From contig CAZTCR010000024.1 in assembly GCA_964612185.1 (NCBI GenBank), positions 1-48,124 on the forward strand: 48,124 nucleotides of DNA, written 5' to 3'. This DNA comes from UBA1447 sp964612185. Its GTDB lineage: Bacteria; Bacillota; Clostridia; Oscillospirales; Acutalibacteraceae. Below, in pieces: positions 9,677 through 17,851 of this stretch; the first letter of the stretch is position 1, and every line of letters starts with the position of its first letter. The position numbers and the translations under genes are program-made. The notes under the pieces were generated by a model that saw only the letters and a list, made by a program, of their open reading frames with translations, did not search any database and was not told the origin of the DNA.

Positions 9677-12367
9677 TTAACCGAACAGCAAGGCATTGCG
9701 TATGACGGCGATCAAATAGTTCAACACATTCCATACCCCCTGCATCGGGTTTGCGGCATCATCAATCTCGCCGGAATGTTGCGCTTCATAGGCTTCATAT
9801 TCCTCAGCCGACATATTCCGCTGCGCGTAATTGTCACTGACAACCGATTGTGATTTGAGCTTTTTAAGCTGCCAGTTGTACTTATAGAAAATCACCTTAA
9901 CCGAATCGGTGGAAACAAGGTTGTTGTTTTGGTCATACACCTCTGCTGTGATATCCGCGGAGCGGCCGCCGGTTCTTTTGTTGGTGATGAATCCGTTTGA
10001 GTCGATTGAAACCTTGCCGTTGTCCGAGGACCACTCGATTCTTGCGCCATTTAACGGATCATCGAAAGTAACAAAATAGAGCGGCAGGGATGCTTTTCTG
10101 TAAAAACCGAACAAGGGGATCTTTACATAAATCATTCCGTCTTGAATCGGATAATCACTCCCGATACCGAAACGAGCGAACGGTATTGAATGAGAGAGCG
10201 CGTAGTCTTGGGCATAGGAGCCGATAGAACCGTAAATTTTCACGGACGGGGACTCGAAAAACACATCCTCGTTCATGTAGGTTACGCTGTCCGACATCCT
10301 GACAATCCAGAGATTCGGACAGAAACCGAACGCGTAACAGTCGATGGCGGTTACATTATCCGGTATTTTAACATCATACAGGCTTGTACATAAATAGAAG
10401 GTATCGTGCTCTATTGTTGAAATACCGGTTGGAATGGTGATGGAGGCAAGACTTTCGCAGCCAAAAAACGCGTATGCGCCGATGTTCTTGATATTGTTTG
10501 TTAATGAAATACTTGTTAGGGCTGTGCAGCCTTCAAAAGCGGATTCACCGATGCTGACAACGCTGTTTGGAACGGTGATGCTCGTTATATTCGCACAGCC
10601 ATCAAAGGCTTTATAATCGATAGTTGTGATACCGGCAGGAATCGAAACATCGCCGCCGGGCCCGAGATAACGAAGTAAAACACCGTATTCAACAATAAAA
10701 TCATCAAAAATATGAATATTCACGGTCATAGAACCGGAAGAGGACCCGGGGACACCGATGGATGTGTTGGTGAGCGCGCCGTTGTAGAGGGCGTTATGGG
10801 GCGTTGTGTTGTAGGCAAACCGGGTGTTGACGCCTGAACGAAACAAGTTGTTGTAAGGCAGATCCCGATAATTAGCGTCATCCAACTGGCAACCGTCGTA
10901 CGCGAATTCATTCGCTTCTTCCAAGTCGACCAGCTTATGATACTCGTTATCGTTTCCGGTATAAACACTGTCATCAATATGATAAATGGCAATACCGCCG
11001 GTATTGATGCCATAATAAGCCAAGCCGGCGTCGAAACCGGTCAGCTGACGATTTTCCACCAAAAAATACTGATTGGGGTCCGATGTTTCAATTTTTAGTA
11101 TGTTATACCCGCCCTTGGCAACGGACTTCATCGAGTAACTGCCTGCGGCGGCAATCTGCGGGTCAGCAAAGCCCAGCTGGATTTTACACCAGGCATCCAG
11201 GTGCGTCGGTGATGCGCCGTCGTATTCACCGGGTGCCATGCCCCAACTGCCAAACGCCATGAGGCTGTAGACCCCCAGCCCTGCTGATGTGTAATCCCTG
11301 TCATATAAATCAGGCAGCCCGATGTCGTGCCCCAATTCGTGGGCAACCACGCCGATTGTGGTCATGTGCCCGCCTTGGTTATCCGCTATCTGGGTGTAAT
11401 CGCCAAAAATACTAATACCGTCTTTTTTGATCACATCATCCGTTGACCAGCTATGCGGCCAGATCGTTGGGGCATTGTCTCCATAAGACGCATCATTCCC
11501 CGCGACAACGGTGATAATATGCAGCTCAGCCGCCGTTACCAGTCCGTCACCATCCGAGTCGAATGACTTATAATTGACATATGCATCCGCCGCGGCGATG
11601 GCGTTTTTTACGATATTCTGGTTTTTATAGTTCGTGTTAGATCCGGTGTTTGGGTGACGATAATTTAAGGTAACGCGAACAATGCCGTCGTTGCTTGTGC
11701 CGTTGGTTTCCGGGGCAGGAGTAAAGTAGAAAGTGTTGTTTGAGTTTTCTTTGTAAAAGGTTTTTAAGGTTTTGCCGGTATCTCCAAAAAAGCTGTTGCT
11801 CCAGGCATTGTCGGTGTTGACGATTTTTACATTTTTGAACGATACGAGCAGTACCAATACCTTTTGCGTGCCGGTTGTATTCAGCGATTTTGCGGAGGCG
11901 CTTGGCGATTTAGCGAATTCGGAGGAACGGTTTGGCACGGGTTTTCCGTAGGTTCCCTCAAATGCGGCGTCGCTGCTTTTTTTCAAGCCCTTCACATTGC
12001 CGGCAGTTTGCGCGCCGGCCGGCTTGGCGTTGATCCCGTATTTTGCGGCACTTTTTTCAAGGCGGTCCGCCTCGGCGAGGCCGTAATACCAGTAACCGTC
12101 TTCACCCTGAACGATCAGGTCGCCGTTTTCCGCGGCGGTGTAGTTGAACCATTCATCCCCGTAAAGGGTTGCCGTGAATTTCTCGCCTGAAGGCTGAGTA
12201 ATCTCACGGGGAATCTGCGGCGCGGGGACGGCGTAGGAAGACGTGGAGGAAAGCGAGAAGATTAGAACAGCCGTTGCGGCAAAAACCAGGGCAGCATACA
12301 ACAGCCGGTTATTTGCACGCCAATATTTCATCCACCTTGATCGGGAAAGCTCCGTTTTGTCTGACAT
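9677..12367 (-). CDS. M6-family secreted metalloprotease with leucine-rich repeats
   Basis: An 896-aa exported zinc protease of the immune-inhibitor-A (M6) type. The first 22 residues are polar, followed by a hydrophobic export or membrane segment (about 23-42) and a propeptide-like region to about 165. The catalytic domain carries the zinc motif HELGH at 343-347 followed by GLPDLYD. EF-hand-like SFDSDGDGLVTAAEL lies at about 268-282. Residues about 565-730 form BspA/LRR_5-type leucine-rich repeats (ITSITVPNSVVSIGESAFEGC and copies), used in other bacteria for adhesion or substrate binding. An Ig-like segment follows (about 760-850) and the C-terminus is hydrophobic. GGAAGGAA precedes ATG 12367. 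It may degrade host or environmental proteins, or mature neighbouring surface proteins. Confidence 0.9.
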   Translation of the reverse strand: MSDKTELSRSRWMKYWRANNRLLYAALVFAATAVLIFSLSSTSSYAVPAPQIPREITQPSGEKFTATLYGDEWFNYTAAENGDLIVQGEDGYWYYGLAEADRLEKSAAKYGINAKPAGAQTAGNVKGLKKSSDAAFEGTYGKPVPNRSSEFAKSPSASAKSLNTTGTQKVLVLLVSFKNVKIVNTDNAWSNSFFGDTGKTLKTFYKENSNNTFYFTPAPETNGTSNDGIVRVTLNYRHPNTGSNTNYKNQNIVKNAIAAADAYVNYKSFDSDGDGLVTAAELHIITVVAGNDASYGDNAPTIWPHSWSTDDVIKKDGISIFGDYTQIADNQGGHMTTIGVVAHELGHDIGLPDLYDRDYTSAGLGVYSLMAFGSWGMAPGEYDGASPTHLDAWCKIQLGFADPQIAAAGSYSMKSVAKGGYNILKIETSDPNQYFLVENRQLTGFDAGLAYYGINTGGIAIYHIDDSVYTGNDNEYHKLVDLEEANEFAYDGCQLDDANYRDLPYNNLFRSGVNTRFAYNTTPHNALYNGALTNTSIGVPGSSSGSMTVNIHIFDDFIVEYGVLLRYLGPGGDVSIPAGITTIDYKAFDGCANITSITVPNSVVSIGESAFEGCTALTSISLTNNIKNIGAYAFFGCESLASITIPTGISTIEHDTFYLCTSLYDVKIPDNVTAIDCYAFGFCPNLWIVRMSDSVTYMNEDVFFESPSVKIYGSIGSYAQDYALSHSIPFARFGIGSDYPIQDGMIYVKIPLFGFYRKASLPLYFVTFDDPLNGARIEWSSDNGKVSIDSNGFITNKRTGGRSADITAEVYDQNNNLVSTDSVKVIFYKYNWQLKKLKSQSVVSDNYAQRNMSAEEYEAYEAQHSGEIDDAANPMQGVWNVLNYLIAVIRNALLFG

Positions 12368-12423
12368 GGTCGTGTTTCCTTCCGCATTTTTATGATTGAG
12401 ATTTTCTATTGCAGCATTTCATC

Positions 12424-12452
12424 ATTATACATTCATCATATTTTCAAATCAA
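12424..12452 (-). promoter_or_regulatory. Promoter of the M6 metalloprotease gene
   Basis: Minus strand TTGATT (12447-12452), a 17-base spacer and TATAAT (12424-12429), about 57 bases before the start codon. Confidence 0.72.
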
Positions 12453-12521
12453 TATATATTTCGATGAAAAAAATATTTTGTATGGTTACACAGAAAATTT
12501 GGTGAGTTTTTAGGAAAAAAG

Positions 12522-12556
12522 ATATAAAAAAAACGGGTCGCTGTTGGCAACCCGTT
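12522..12556 (-). terminator. Terminator of the rarA operon
   Basis: On the minus strand, AACGGGTT (12549-12556) pairs imperfectly with AACCCGTT-complementary bases at 12532-12539 around an 8-10 base loop, followed by a run of eight T. It lies 40 bases downstream of the rarA stop codon. Confidence 0.8.
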
Positions 12557-12596
12557 CCTGAAAGATGTGACCGTTCTGATGAACTGTTTAGCATCC

Positions 12597-13862
12597 CTAT
12601 TCTTTCTTGATCTTCTCCCAATACGCCCGAGCTGCCTGCTCGTTCTTGTTATCCCCGTATTCGTAATACTTCGCGTTCTTGATGGCATCCGGCAGATATT
12701 GCTGCTTGACCCAGTGGCTGTCGAAATCATGGGGGTACTCGTAAAACTGCCCCTTGTTCGCGTTGTCCTCCCCGTCAAAATGCTTGTTCTGCAGGCTGCG
12801 GGGCACAGGGCCGCTTTTGCCTTTTTGAATATCATCCATTGCGGCGGCAATGGCATTGTAGGCGGAGTTGGATTTGGGGGAGTTGCATACCAGCACCACC
12901 GCGTCGGCAAGCGGAATCCTCGCCTCCGGCAGGCCGACCATCAGCGCCGCGTCCACGGCGGCTTTTACAATCGGAATAATCTGCGGGTACGCCAGCCCCA
13001 CATCCTCGCAGGCGCAAACCATCAGGCGGCGGCAGGCGGAGGGCAAATCGCCCGCTTCGAGCAGGCGTGCAAGATAATGCACGGCTGCATTGGCGTCCGA
13101 GCCCCGCATGGATTTTTGGAAGGCGGAGATAATGTCGTAGTGTTCATCGCCGGTTTTGTCGTACCGCATGGCGCTGCGCTGGGTGAGCATTTTCGCGTTT
13201 TCAAGCGTGATGGTTCTTTTCCCTTTGACCGGCGCGGCGGCAAGCACGCTGAGTTCAACCGCGTTGAGGGATTTGCGCACATCCCCGCCGACGGCTTGGG
13301 CGATGTACTCCGCCACACCGGGCTCAATCTTCAGTTTGGTGCCCGTCTCTTTTCCCAAAAAAGCAAAAGCCCGCTGAACCGCCGGGAGAATATCCTCCGG
13401 GGTGACAAGCTTGAATTCAAACACGGTCGCGCGGCTGAGCAGCGCGCCGTAAATATAAAAATACGGGTTTTCGGTGGTGGAGGCAATGAGGGTAATCGAG
13501 CCGTTTTCAATGAATTCCAGCAGCGTCTGCTGCTGCTTTTTGTTGAAATACTGGATTTCGTCCAGATACAGCAAAATGCCGTTGGGCGCCATGAGGGTGT
13601 CAATCTGCGCGACGACCGCCTTGATATCCGCGGTGCTCGCGGTGGTGCCGTTTAGTTTGACCAGGTAGCGGTTTGTTTGGCTGGCGATAATGCCGGCCAG
13701 CGTGGTTTTGCCGATGCCGGACGGACCGTAGAAGACCATATTGGGCAGCTCGCCGGAGTGAATAATTGTGCGCAGGGGCTTGCCCTCGCCCAACAGATGG
13801 CGCTGGCCGACGATTTCTTCAATGGACTTTGGCCGCATTCTTTCGGCAAGCGGTGCGGACAT
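12597..13862 (-). CDS. rarA: Replication-associated recombination protein A (AAA ATPase)
   Basis: RarA/MgsA, a clamp-loader-like AAA+ ATPase that acts at stalled replication forks. The N-terminus PLAERMRPKSIEEIVGQRHLLGEGKPLR is diagnostic, Walker A is GPSGIGKT (46-53), Walker B is LLYLDEIQ (98-104), and the C-terminal MgsA tetramerisation region includes GSDANAAVHYLARLLEAGDLP and ACEDVGLAYP. The 421-aa length is typical. It is the last gene of the minus-strand run, 80 bases after the biotin carrier gene, with AAGGACAAGG before the start. Its link with the decarboxylase genes is probably only positional. Confidence 0.96.
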   Translation of the reverse strand: MSAPLAERMRPKSIEEIVGQRHLLGEGKPLRTIIHSGELPNMVFYGPSGIGKTTLAGIIASQTNRYLVKLNGTTASTADIKAVVAQIDTLMAPNGILLYLDEIQYFNKKQQQTLLEFIENGSITLIASTTENPYFYIYGALLSRATVFEFKLVTPEDILPAVQRAFAFLGKETGTKLKIEPGVAEYIAQAVGGDVRKSLNAVELSVLAAAPVKGKRTITLENAKMLTQRSAMRYDKTGDEHYDIISAFQKSMRGSDANAAVHYLARLLEAGDLPSACRRLMVCACEDVGLAYPQIIPIVKAAVDAALMVGLPEARIPLADAVVLVCNSPKSNSAYNAIAAAMDDIQKGKSGPVPRSLQNKHFDGEDNANKGQFYEYPHDFDSHWVKQQYLPDAIKNAKYYEYGDNKNEQAARAYWEKIKKE

Positions 13863-13943
13863 AATATACTACCTTGTCCTTTCCGGCTTTTGCCCTAAAA
13901 TGGACACAAACCGAATCAAAAAACCGTGGTGCTGCGGAATCCT

Positions 13944-14333
13944 TTAACCGAGAATAATCAGCACACTATCCGTGTCAACAGAAGAACCTTTTTGAACAAG
14001 CATCTGTTTGACAGTACCATCCGAAGGAGCAGTAATCTCGTTTTCCATCTTCATGGCTTCCAGCACGAGCAGAACATCACCGGCCTTGACCTGCTGCCCG
14101 GCGGAAGTATTGACCGAAAGGACGATGCCCGGCATGGGGGAAAGCACCTTGATGCCTTGCGCGGTTACTACCGGCGCCGCGGACACGGCAATGGGAACAG
14201 GCGGTGCCACGGGCTGCGCTGCAGCCGGAGCCGGAGCAGCAGGCACCGCGTCGGTAATGCTTGTAATGACGGCGTCGGTTTCTTCAACCTCAACCTCATA
14301 ATTTTTTCCGTTAAGGGTTACAATGTATTTCAT
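13944..14333 (-). CDS. Biotin carboxyl carrier protein of a decarboxylase/carboxylase
   Basis: A 129-aa biotinyl carrier. Residues 1-20 (MKYIVTLNGKNYEVEVEETD) are the usual N-terminal strand, 28-60 an Ala/Pro-rich swinging linker, and 61-129 the biotinyl domain with the acceptor motif EAMKMEN; Lys95 is the expected biotinylation site. It carries CO2 between the carboxyltransferase (the 5S-type subunit encoded just upstream) and a partner, as in oxaloacetate, methylmalonyl-CoA or glutaconyl-CoA decarboxylases or a split pyruvate carboxylase. The frame can be opened at 14396, but homologs begin at the MKYIV methionine and AGGAAAGGA lies upstream of it, so I use 14333. Confidence 0.92.
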   Translation of the reverse strand: MKYIVTLNGKNYEVEVEETDAVITSITDAVPAAPAPAAAQPVAPPVPIAVSAAPVVTAQGIKVLSPMPGIVLSVNTSAGQQVKAGDVLLVLEAMKMENEITAPSDGTVKQMLVQKGSSVDTDSVLIILG

Positions 14334-14405
14334 TGCTGTGGCCAGTCCTTTCCTGCTTTGAAAGTCGATTCTATCAACTGATGACCATTCTGTCATCCGG
14401 AAAAT

Positions 14406-14699
14406 TCAATTGGTATCCAGTAGTTTTATACTTTTAAAATTCAGCCGGTTGAGCGGGATTTTGCTCCTGTCGCTGACGATGGCCATGATCACAGCCGCGG
14501 TCTGTTCGTCCGTTCTTATCAGCGTCAGCTCACCTTCGGACTTTGTTACGGGCAGCGGTGTGCCTTTTGAACCCGATGATTCAGGAAGTTCGGTATTCAC
14601 CGGAGCAACCGATTCGGTTTCTTTAACTATTTCTGTTAAAGCGATGTTTTTTTGTCTGAACATATTTTTTATCCTGTCAACCAGGCTGTCATTTTTCAT
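14406..14699 (-). CDS. OadG-like soluble protein without a membrane helix
   Basis: A 97-aa protein between the carboxyltransferase and biotin-carrier genes, where a decarboxylase gamma subunit (OadG/MmdD) is normally found. The C-terminal half (TDEQTAAVIMAIVSDRSKIPLNRLNFKSIKLLD) resembles the soluble tail of Clostridial sodium-pump decarboxylase gamma subunits, as I recall that family. The N-terminal transmembrane helix that anchors normal OadG is missing; the first 50 residues are polar (MKNDSLVDRIKNMFRQKN). The assignment rests on position and this tail and is moderate. It may be a truncated gamma subunit or a soluble assembly factor. Confidence 0.6.
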   Translation of the reverse strand: MKNDSLVDRIKNMFRQKNIALTEIVKETESVAPVNTELPESSGSKGTPLPVTKSEGELTLIRTDEQTAAVIMAIVSDRSKIPLNRLNFKSIKLLDTN

Positions 14700-14800
14700 T
14701 AAAATTGGACCATACCTTTCATTGTGAAGAGAGATGCCTGCAAGCTTGATTCCTCAATACTGTTTTTGTATTTAAGTCAAAGAGAAAACGGAAATTGGTC

Positions 14801-16177
14801 TCATATCTGTTCAATCGAATACTTGTAGGTGCGCTTTTCCTTCTCCTCACGGGCTGTAAAAAACGCTTCCGCCTGCGGGGGGAACGCGATGTAGGACAGC
14901 ACATCCTCATCGGACCTCGCGCGGCTGCCCAAATATGCCCGCGCGGCGGGCAGACCGGGTTCGAGCAGGTCCGCATAGCGCACGGTGACCGGCTTTTCAT
15001 CGCCGAGGACGATTTTTTGCAGCTCCGCGCTGATTTCGCCGGGCGCTTTGCCGTATTCCCCGCGGATATAACTCTTAATTTCGTTGGAAATGTTTTTGTA
15101 GCGCTCACCGCTGAGCACATTGGCTGCCGCCTGCACACCGACCATCTGGCTCATCGGGGTGACCAGGGGCGGGTAGCCCAAATCTTTGCGCACTTTGGGT
15201 GTTTCGGTGAGCACCTCGTCGAGTTTGTCGAGCTTTTTCTGCGCGGCGAGCTGGGATACCAGGTTGGATAGCATGCCGCCGGGGATTTGGTAAACCAGTG
15301 CGTCGGTTTCCGTCCCCATCACGAGGGGATTGAGCAGGCCGCTTTCCAGGCTCTTGGCCAGGACGGGCTTGAAAAAGTCATTGATTTGTTTGAGCACGAT
15401 ATCATCCAGCCCGACTTCGTACCCTTCCTGGCGCAGGGCGTAGGCCAGGGTTTCCGTCGGCGGCTGGGAAGTCCCGCCGGAAAAGCTGGAAATGGCGGTG
15501 TCGATGGCGAAAGCGCCGGCTTCCACCGCTTTTTGCAAAGCGAGCAGACCGAGCCCCGTGGTGGAGTGTGTGTGCACGATGACGGGTATTTTTACATTTT
15601 CTTTAATTGCCTTGACCAAATCATACGCATCCTGCGGCCCCATGATACCGGCCATGTCTTTGATACAAATGGACTGCACACCCAGCGCCTCGATGTTTTT
15701 GGCAAGTTTTACGTTGCTTTCGAGGTTGTGTATCGGGCTGATGGTAAAACAAATTGTACCGGAGGCGTGGGCGCCGTTTTTGAGCGTTTCGTCCACAGCG
15801 ACTTCAATATTCCGGATGTCATTGAGCGCGTCGAAAATGCGGATGATGTCAATGCCGTTTTCCACGCTCTTTTTGACAAACAGCCGCACGACATCGTCCG
15901 GGTAATGCTTGTAACCCAACAGGTTTTGCCCGCGCAGAAGCATCTGCAGCTTGGTGTTCGGGCAGGCTTTTCTGATTTTACGCAGGCGCTCCCACGGGTC
16001 TTCGTTCAAATAACGCAGGCAGGAGTCGAAAATCGCCCCGCCCCAGCATTCAAGCGAATAATAACCCGCTTTGTCCATGGTCTTCAGGATGCCTTCAAAG
16101 TCGGAAAACTGCATCCGGGTGGCGACAAGCGACTGATTGGCGTCCCGCAGGACGGTTTCGGTAAAGTTTACTTTCAT
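14801..16177 (-). CDS. oadA: Carboxyltransferase subunit (oxaloacetate decarboxylase alpha / pyruvate carboxylase B type)
   Basis: A 458-aa biotin-dependent carboxyltransferase of the HMG-CoA-lyase-like TIM-barrel family (5S subunit, OadA/PycB). Catalytic and metal sites are visible: LRDANQS (Asp12), carboxylated Lys173 in CIKDMAG and the metal histidines His202/His204 in VHTHSTTG. The conserved carboxylase C-terminal domain covers about 290-440 (GYPPLVTPMSQMVG). It has no fused biotin domain, and the carrier is encoded separately downstream. It transfers a carboxyl group between biotin and pyruvate/oxaloacetate. AAGGAG precedes ATG 16177. It is probably co-transcribed from the glyS promoter. 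No membrane beta subunit (OadB) lies nearby. Confidence 0.92.
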   Translation of the reverse strand: MKVNFTETVLRDANQSLVATRMQFSDFEGILKTMDKAGYYSLECWGGAIFDSCLRYLNEDPWERLRKIRKACPNTKLQMLLRGQNLLGYKHYPDDVVRLFVKKSVENGIDIIRIFDALNDIRNIEVAVDETLKNGAHASGTICFTISPIHNLESNVKLAKNIEALGVQSICIKDMAGIMGPQDAYDLVKAIKENVKIPVIVHTHSTTGLGLLALQKAVEAGAFAIDTAISSFSGGTSQPPTETLAYALRQEGYEVGLDDIVLKQINDFFKPVLAKSLESGLLNPLVMGTETDALVYQIPGGMLSNLVSQLAAQKKLDKLDEVLTETPKVRKDLGYPPLVTPMSQMVGVQAAANVLSGERYKNISNEIKSYIRGEYGKAPGEISAELQKIVLGDEKPVTVRYADLLEPGLPAARAYLGSRARSDEDVLSYIAFPPQAEAFFTAREEKEKRTYKYSIEQI

Positions 16178-16192
16178 GGGGTTCTCCTTGTG

Positions 16193-16313
16193 CTGATTGT
16201 TGGGAAGCGGTTAGTGCAAAGGTGAACGATTGGTGAGCAATGGGTTAGCAATAGGTTAACGATTGTTCGGCTACTGCTCAACAACTGCTCAGCTATTGCT
16301 CAGCCGCACATTA
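16193..16313. repeat. Degenerate 11-bp tandem repeat between glyS and the carboxyltransferase gene
   Basis: About eleven consecutive 11-base units fill the gap between the glyS stop codon and the downstream ribosome site. Examples on the plus strand are ACGATTGGTGA (16226), GCAATGGGTTA (16237), GCAATAGGTTA (16248), ACGATTGTTCG (16259), GCTACTGCTCA (16270), ACAACTGCTCA (16281) and GCTATTGCTCA (16292). The last unit runs into the end of glyS. The central units also show loose inverted symmetry (GAGCAAT / ATTGCTC). Confidence 0.75.
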
Positions 16314-17693
16314 AAACTCCAGCTGTTTTTCAACATACGCAGTCAGTTCCGTGATGGGCAGGCGGACCTGCTCCATGGTATCGCGGGCGCGCACGGTGAC
16401 GCAGCCGTCTTCGAGCGATTCAAAGTCGAAGGTCACGCACAGCGGGGTGCCGATTTCATCCTGGCGGCGGTAGCGCTTGCCGATGGAGCCCGCGTCGTCA
16501 TAATCGCACATATATTTTTTGGCGAGCATGGTATAGACCTTCAGCGCGTCCTCACCGAGTTTTTTGGAAAGTGGCAGAACGGCGGCTTTGACGGGCGCAA
16601 GCGCGGGGTGCAGGCGCAGGACCACCCTGGTGTCGCCCTTTTCCGCGTCGACCACTTCCTCATCGTACGCGTCGCAAAGGAAGGCCAGCGCGGCACGGTC
16701 GGCACCGAGTGCCGGTTCAATGACAAAGGGCAGATATTTTTCGCCGGTCTCCTGGTCAAAATATTCCAGGCTCTTGCCGGAAGTGTTCTGGTGCTGCGTG
16801 AGGTCAAAATCCGTACGGCTCGCGACGCCCCAAAGTTCGCCCCAGCCGAAGGGAAACAAAAACTCAAAATCGGTCGTGGCGTTGGAGTAATGCGAAAGTT
16901 CCTTGGCCTCGTGGTCGCGCAGGCGGAGGTTTTCTTCCTTTAAGCCAAGGGACAGCAGCCACTCTTTGCAGAAGTTTTTCCAATAAGCGAACCATTCCAG
17001 CTCCGTGCCGGGTTTGCAGAAAAACTCCATTTCCATCTGCTCAAACTCGCGTGTGCGGAAGGTGAAGTTGCCCGGTGTAATCTCGTTGCGGAAGCTTTTG
17101 CCGACCTGGGCCACACCGAAGGGCACCTTGCGGCGGGTGGTGCGCTGAATATTCGCGAAGTTGACAAAGATGCCCTGCGCCGTCTCCGGCCTTAAGAACA
17201 ACTCGTTTTTACTGTCTTCCGTCACGCCCTGGAAGGTTTTGAACATCAGGTTGAACTTGCGGATATCCGTAAAATCACACGCGCCGCAGTCCGGGCAGGC
17301 GATTTTATGGTCTTTGATGTATTGGGACATCTCCTCAAAGCTCCAGCCCGCGGGGTTGACGCCCGTGTCCTCAATGAGTTTATCCGCCCGGTGGCGGGTT
17401 TTGCAGCCTTTGCAGTCCATGAGCGGGTCCGAAAAGCCGCCCACATGGCCGGAGGCAACCCAGGTTTGCGGGTTCATTAAAATCGCGGAGTCCAACCCGA
17501 CATTGTACGGGCATTCCTGCACAAATTTTTGCCACCAGGCGCGCTTAACATTGTTTTTGAATTCAACACCGAGCGGGCCGTAATCCCAGGTGTTGGAAAG
17601 GCCGCCGTAAATTTCGCTCCCGGCGTAAACAAAGCCTCTGCTTTTACACAGGGCAACGATGGTATCCATTGTTTTTTCGGTGTTGTTGAGCAT
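16311..17693 (-). CDS. glyS: Glycyl-tRNA synthetase (homodimeric class II type)
   Basis: A class II aminoacyl-tRNA synthetase of the alpha-2 type charging tRNA-Gly. The N-terminal signature VALCKSRGFVYAGSEIYGGLSNTWDYGPLG is diagnostic, followed by motif 2 (FNLMFKTFQG, LFLRPETAQGIFVNF), RKVPFGVAQVGKSFRNEI and the anticodon-binding domain from about residue 360. A Cys pair arrangement CKGC...CPDCGAC lies at about 95-150. About 460 aa is normal. The frame opens at a TTG (17699), but ATG 17693 has AAGGGGAG at good spacing and matches homologs. It heads the operon carrying the carboxyltransferase, biotin carrier and rarA. It is also called glyQS. Confidence 0.96.
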   Translation of the reverse strand: MLNNTEKTMDTIVALCKSRGFVYAGSEIYGGLSNTWDYGPLGVEFKNNVKRAWWQKFVQECPYNVGLDSAILMNPQTWVASGHVGGFSDPLMDCKGCKTRHRADKLIEDTGVNPAGWSFEEMSQYIKDHKIACPDCGACDFTDIRKFNLMFKTFQGVTEDSKNELFLRPETAQGIFVNFANIQRTTRRKVPFGVAQVGKSFRNEITPGNFTFRTREFEQMEMEFFCKPGTELEWFAYWKNFCKEWLLSLGLKEENLRLRDHEAKELSHYSNATTDFEFLFPFGWGELWGVASRTDFDLTQHQNTSGKSLEYFDQETGEKYLPFVIEPALGADRAALAFLCDAYDEEVVDAEKGDTRVVLRLHPALAPVKAAVLPLSKKLGEDALKVYTMLAKKYMCDYDDAGSIGKRYRRQDEIGTPLCVTFDFESLEDGCVTVRARDTMEQVRLPITELTAYVEKQLEF

Positions 17694-17729
17694 AATCAAA
17701 AACTCCCCTTATTTTAATCATTACCGCTA

Positions 17730-17758
17730 ATAATAGAGTAAAACACCCGAAAAGTCAA
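17730..17758 (-). promoter_or_regulatory. Promoter of the glyS operon
   Basis: Minus strand TTGACT (17753-17758), a 17-base spacer and TATTAT (17730-17735), about 37 bases before the glyS start. The leader is far too short for a T-box. Confidence 0.8.
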
Positions 17759-17781
17759 TCTTTGTCCGGGCGCTGGGTATG

Positions 17782-17826
17782 AAAAATCCCCGCGAGTGCG
17801 GACACTGTTGTCCGCGCTCCGGGGGT
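17782..17826 (-). terminator. Terminator of mgtE
   Basis: Minus strand hairpin with inner stem GCGGACA/TGTCCGC and outer CCCCGGAG/CTCGCGGGG, followed by ATTTTTC. It lies about 25 bases past the mgtE stop codon, just upstream of the glyS promoter. Confidence 0.8.
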
Positions 17827-17851
17827 TGCGATTTGTTGGGGAGAAGAAATT

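Noticed and set aside
12567..13655. Long plus-strand frame (362 aa) opposite rarA
   Set aside because: It is the antisense shadow of rarA, whose Walker motifs and full length are convincing. The frame has no recognisable domain and no ribosome site.
17694..17752. T-box leader for glyS
   Set aside because: A consensus promoter starts transcription about 25-30 bases before the ribosome site, leaving no room for a T-box.
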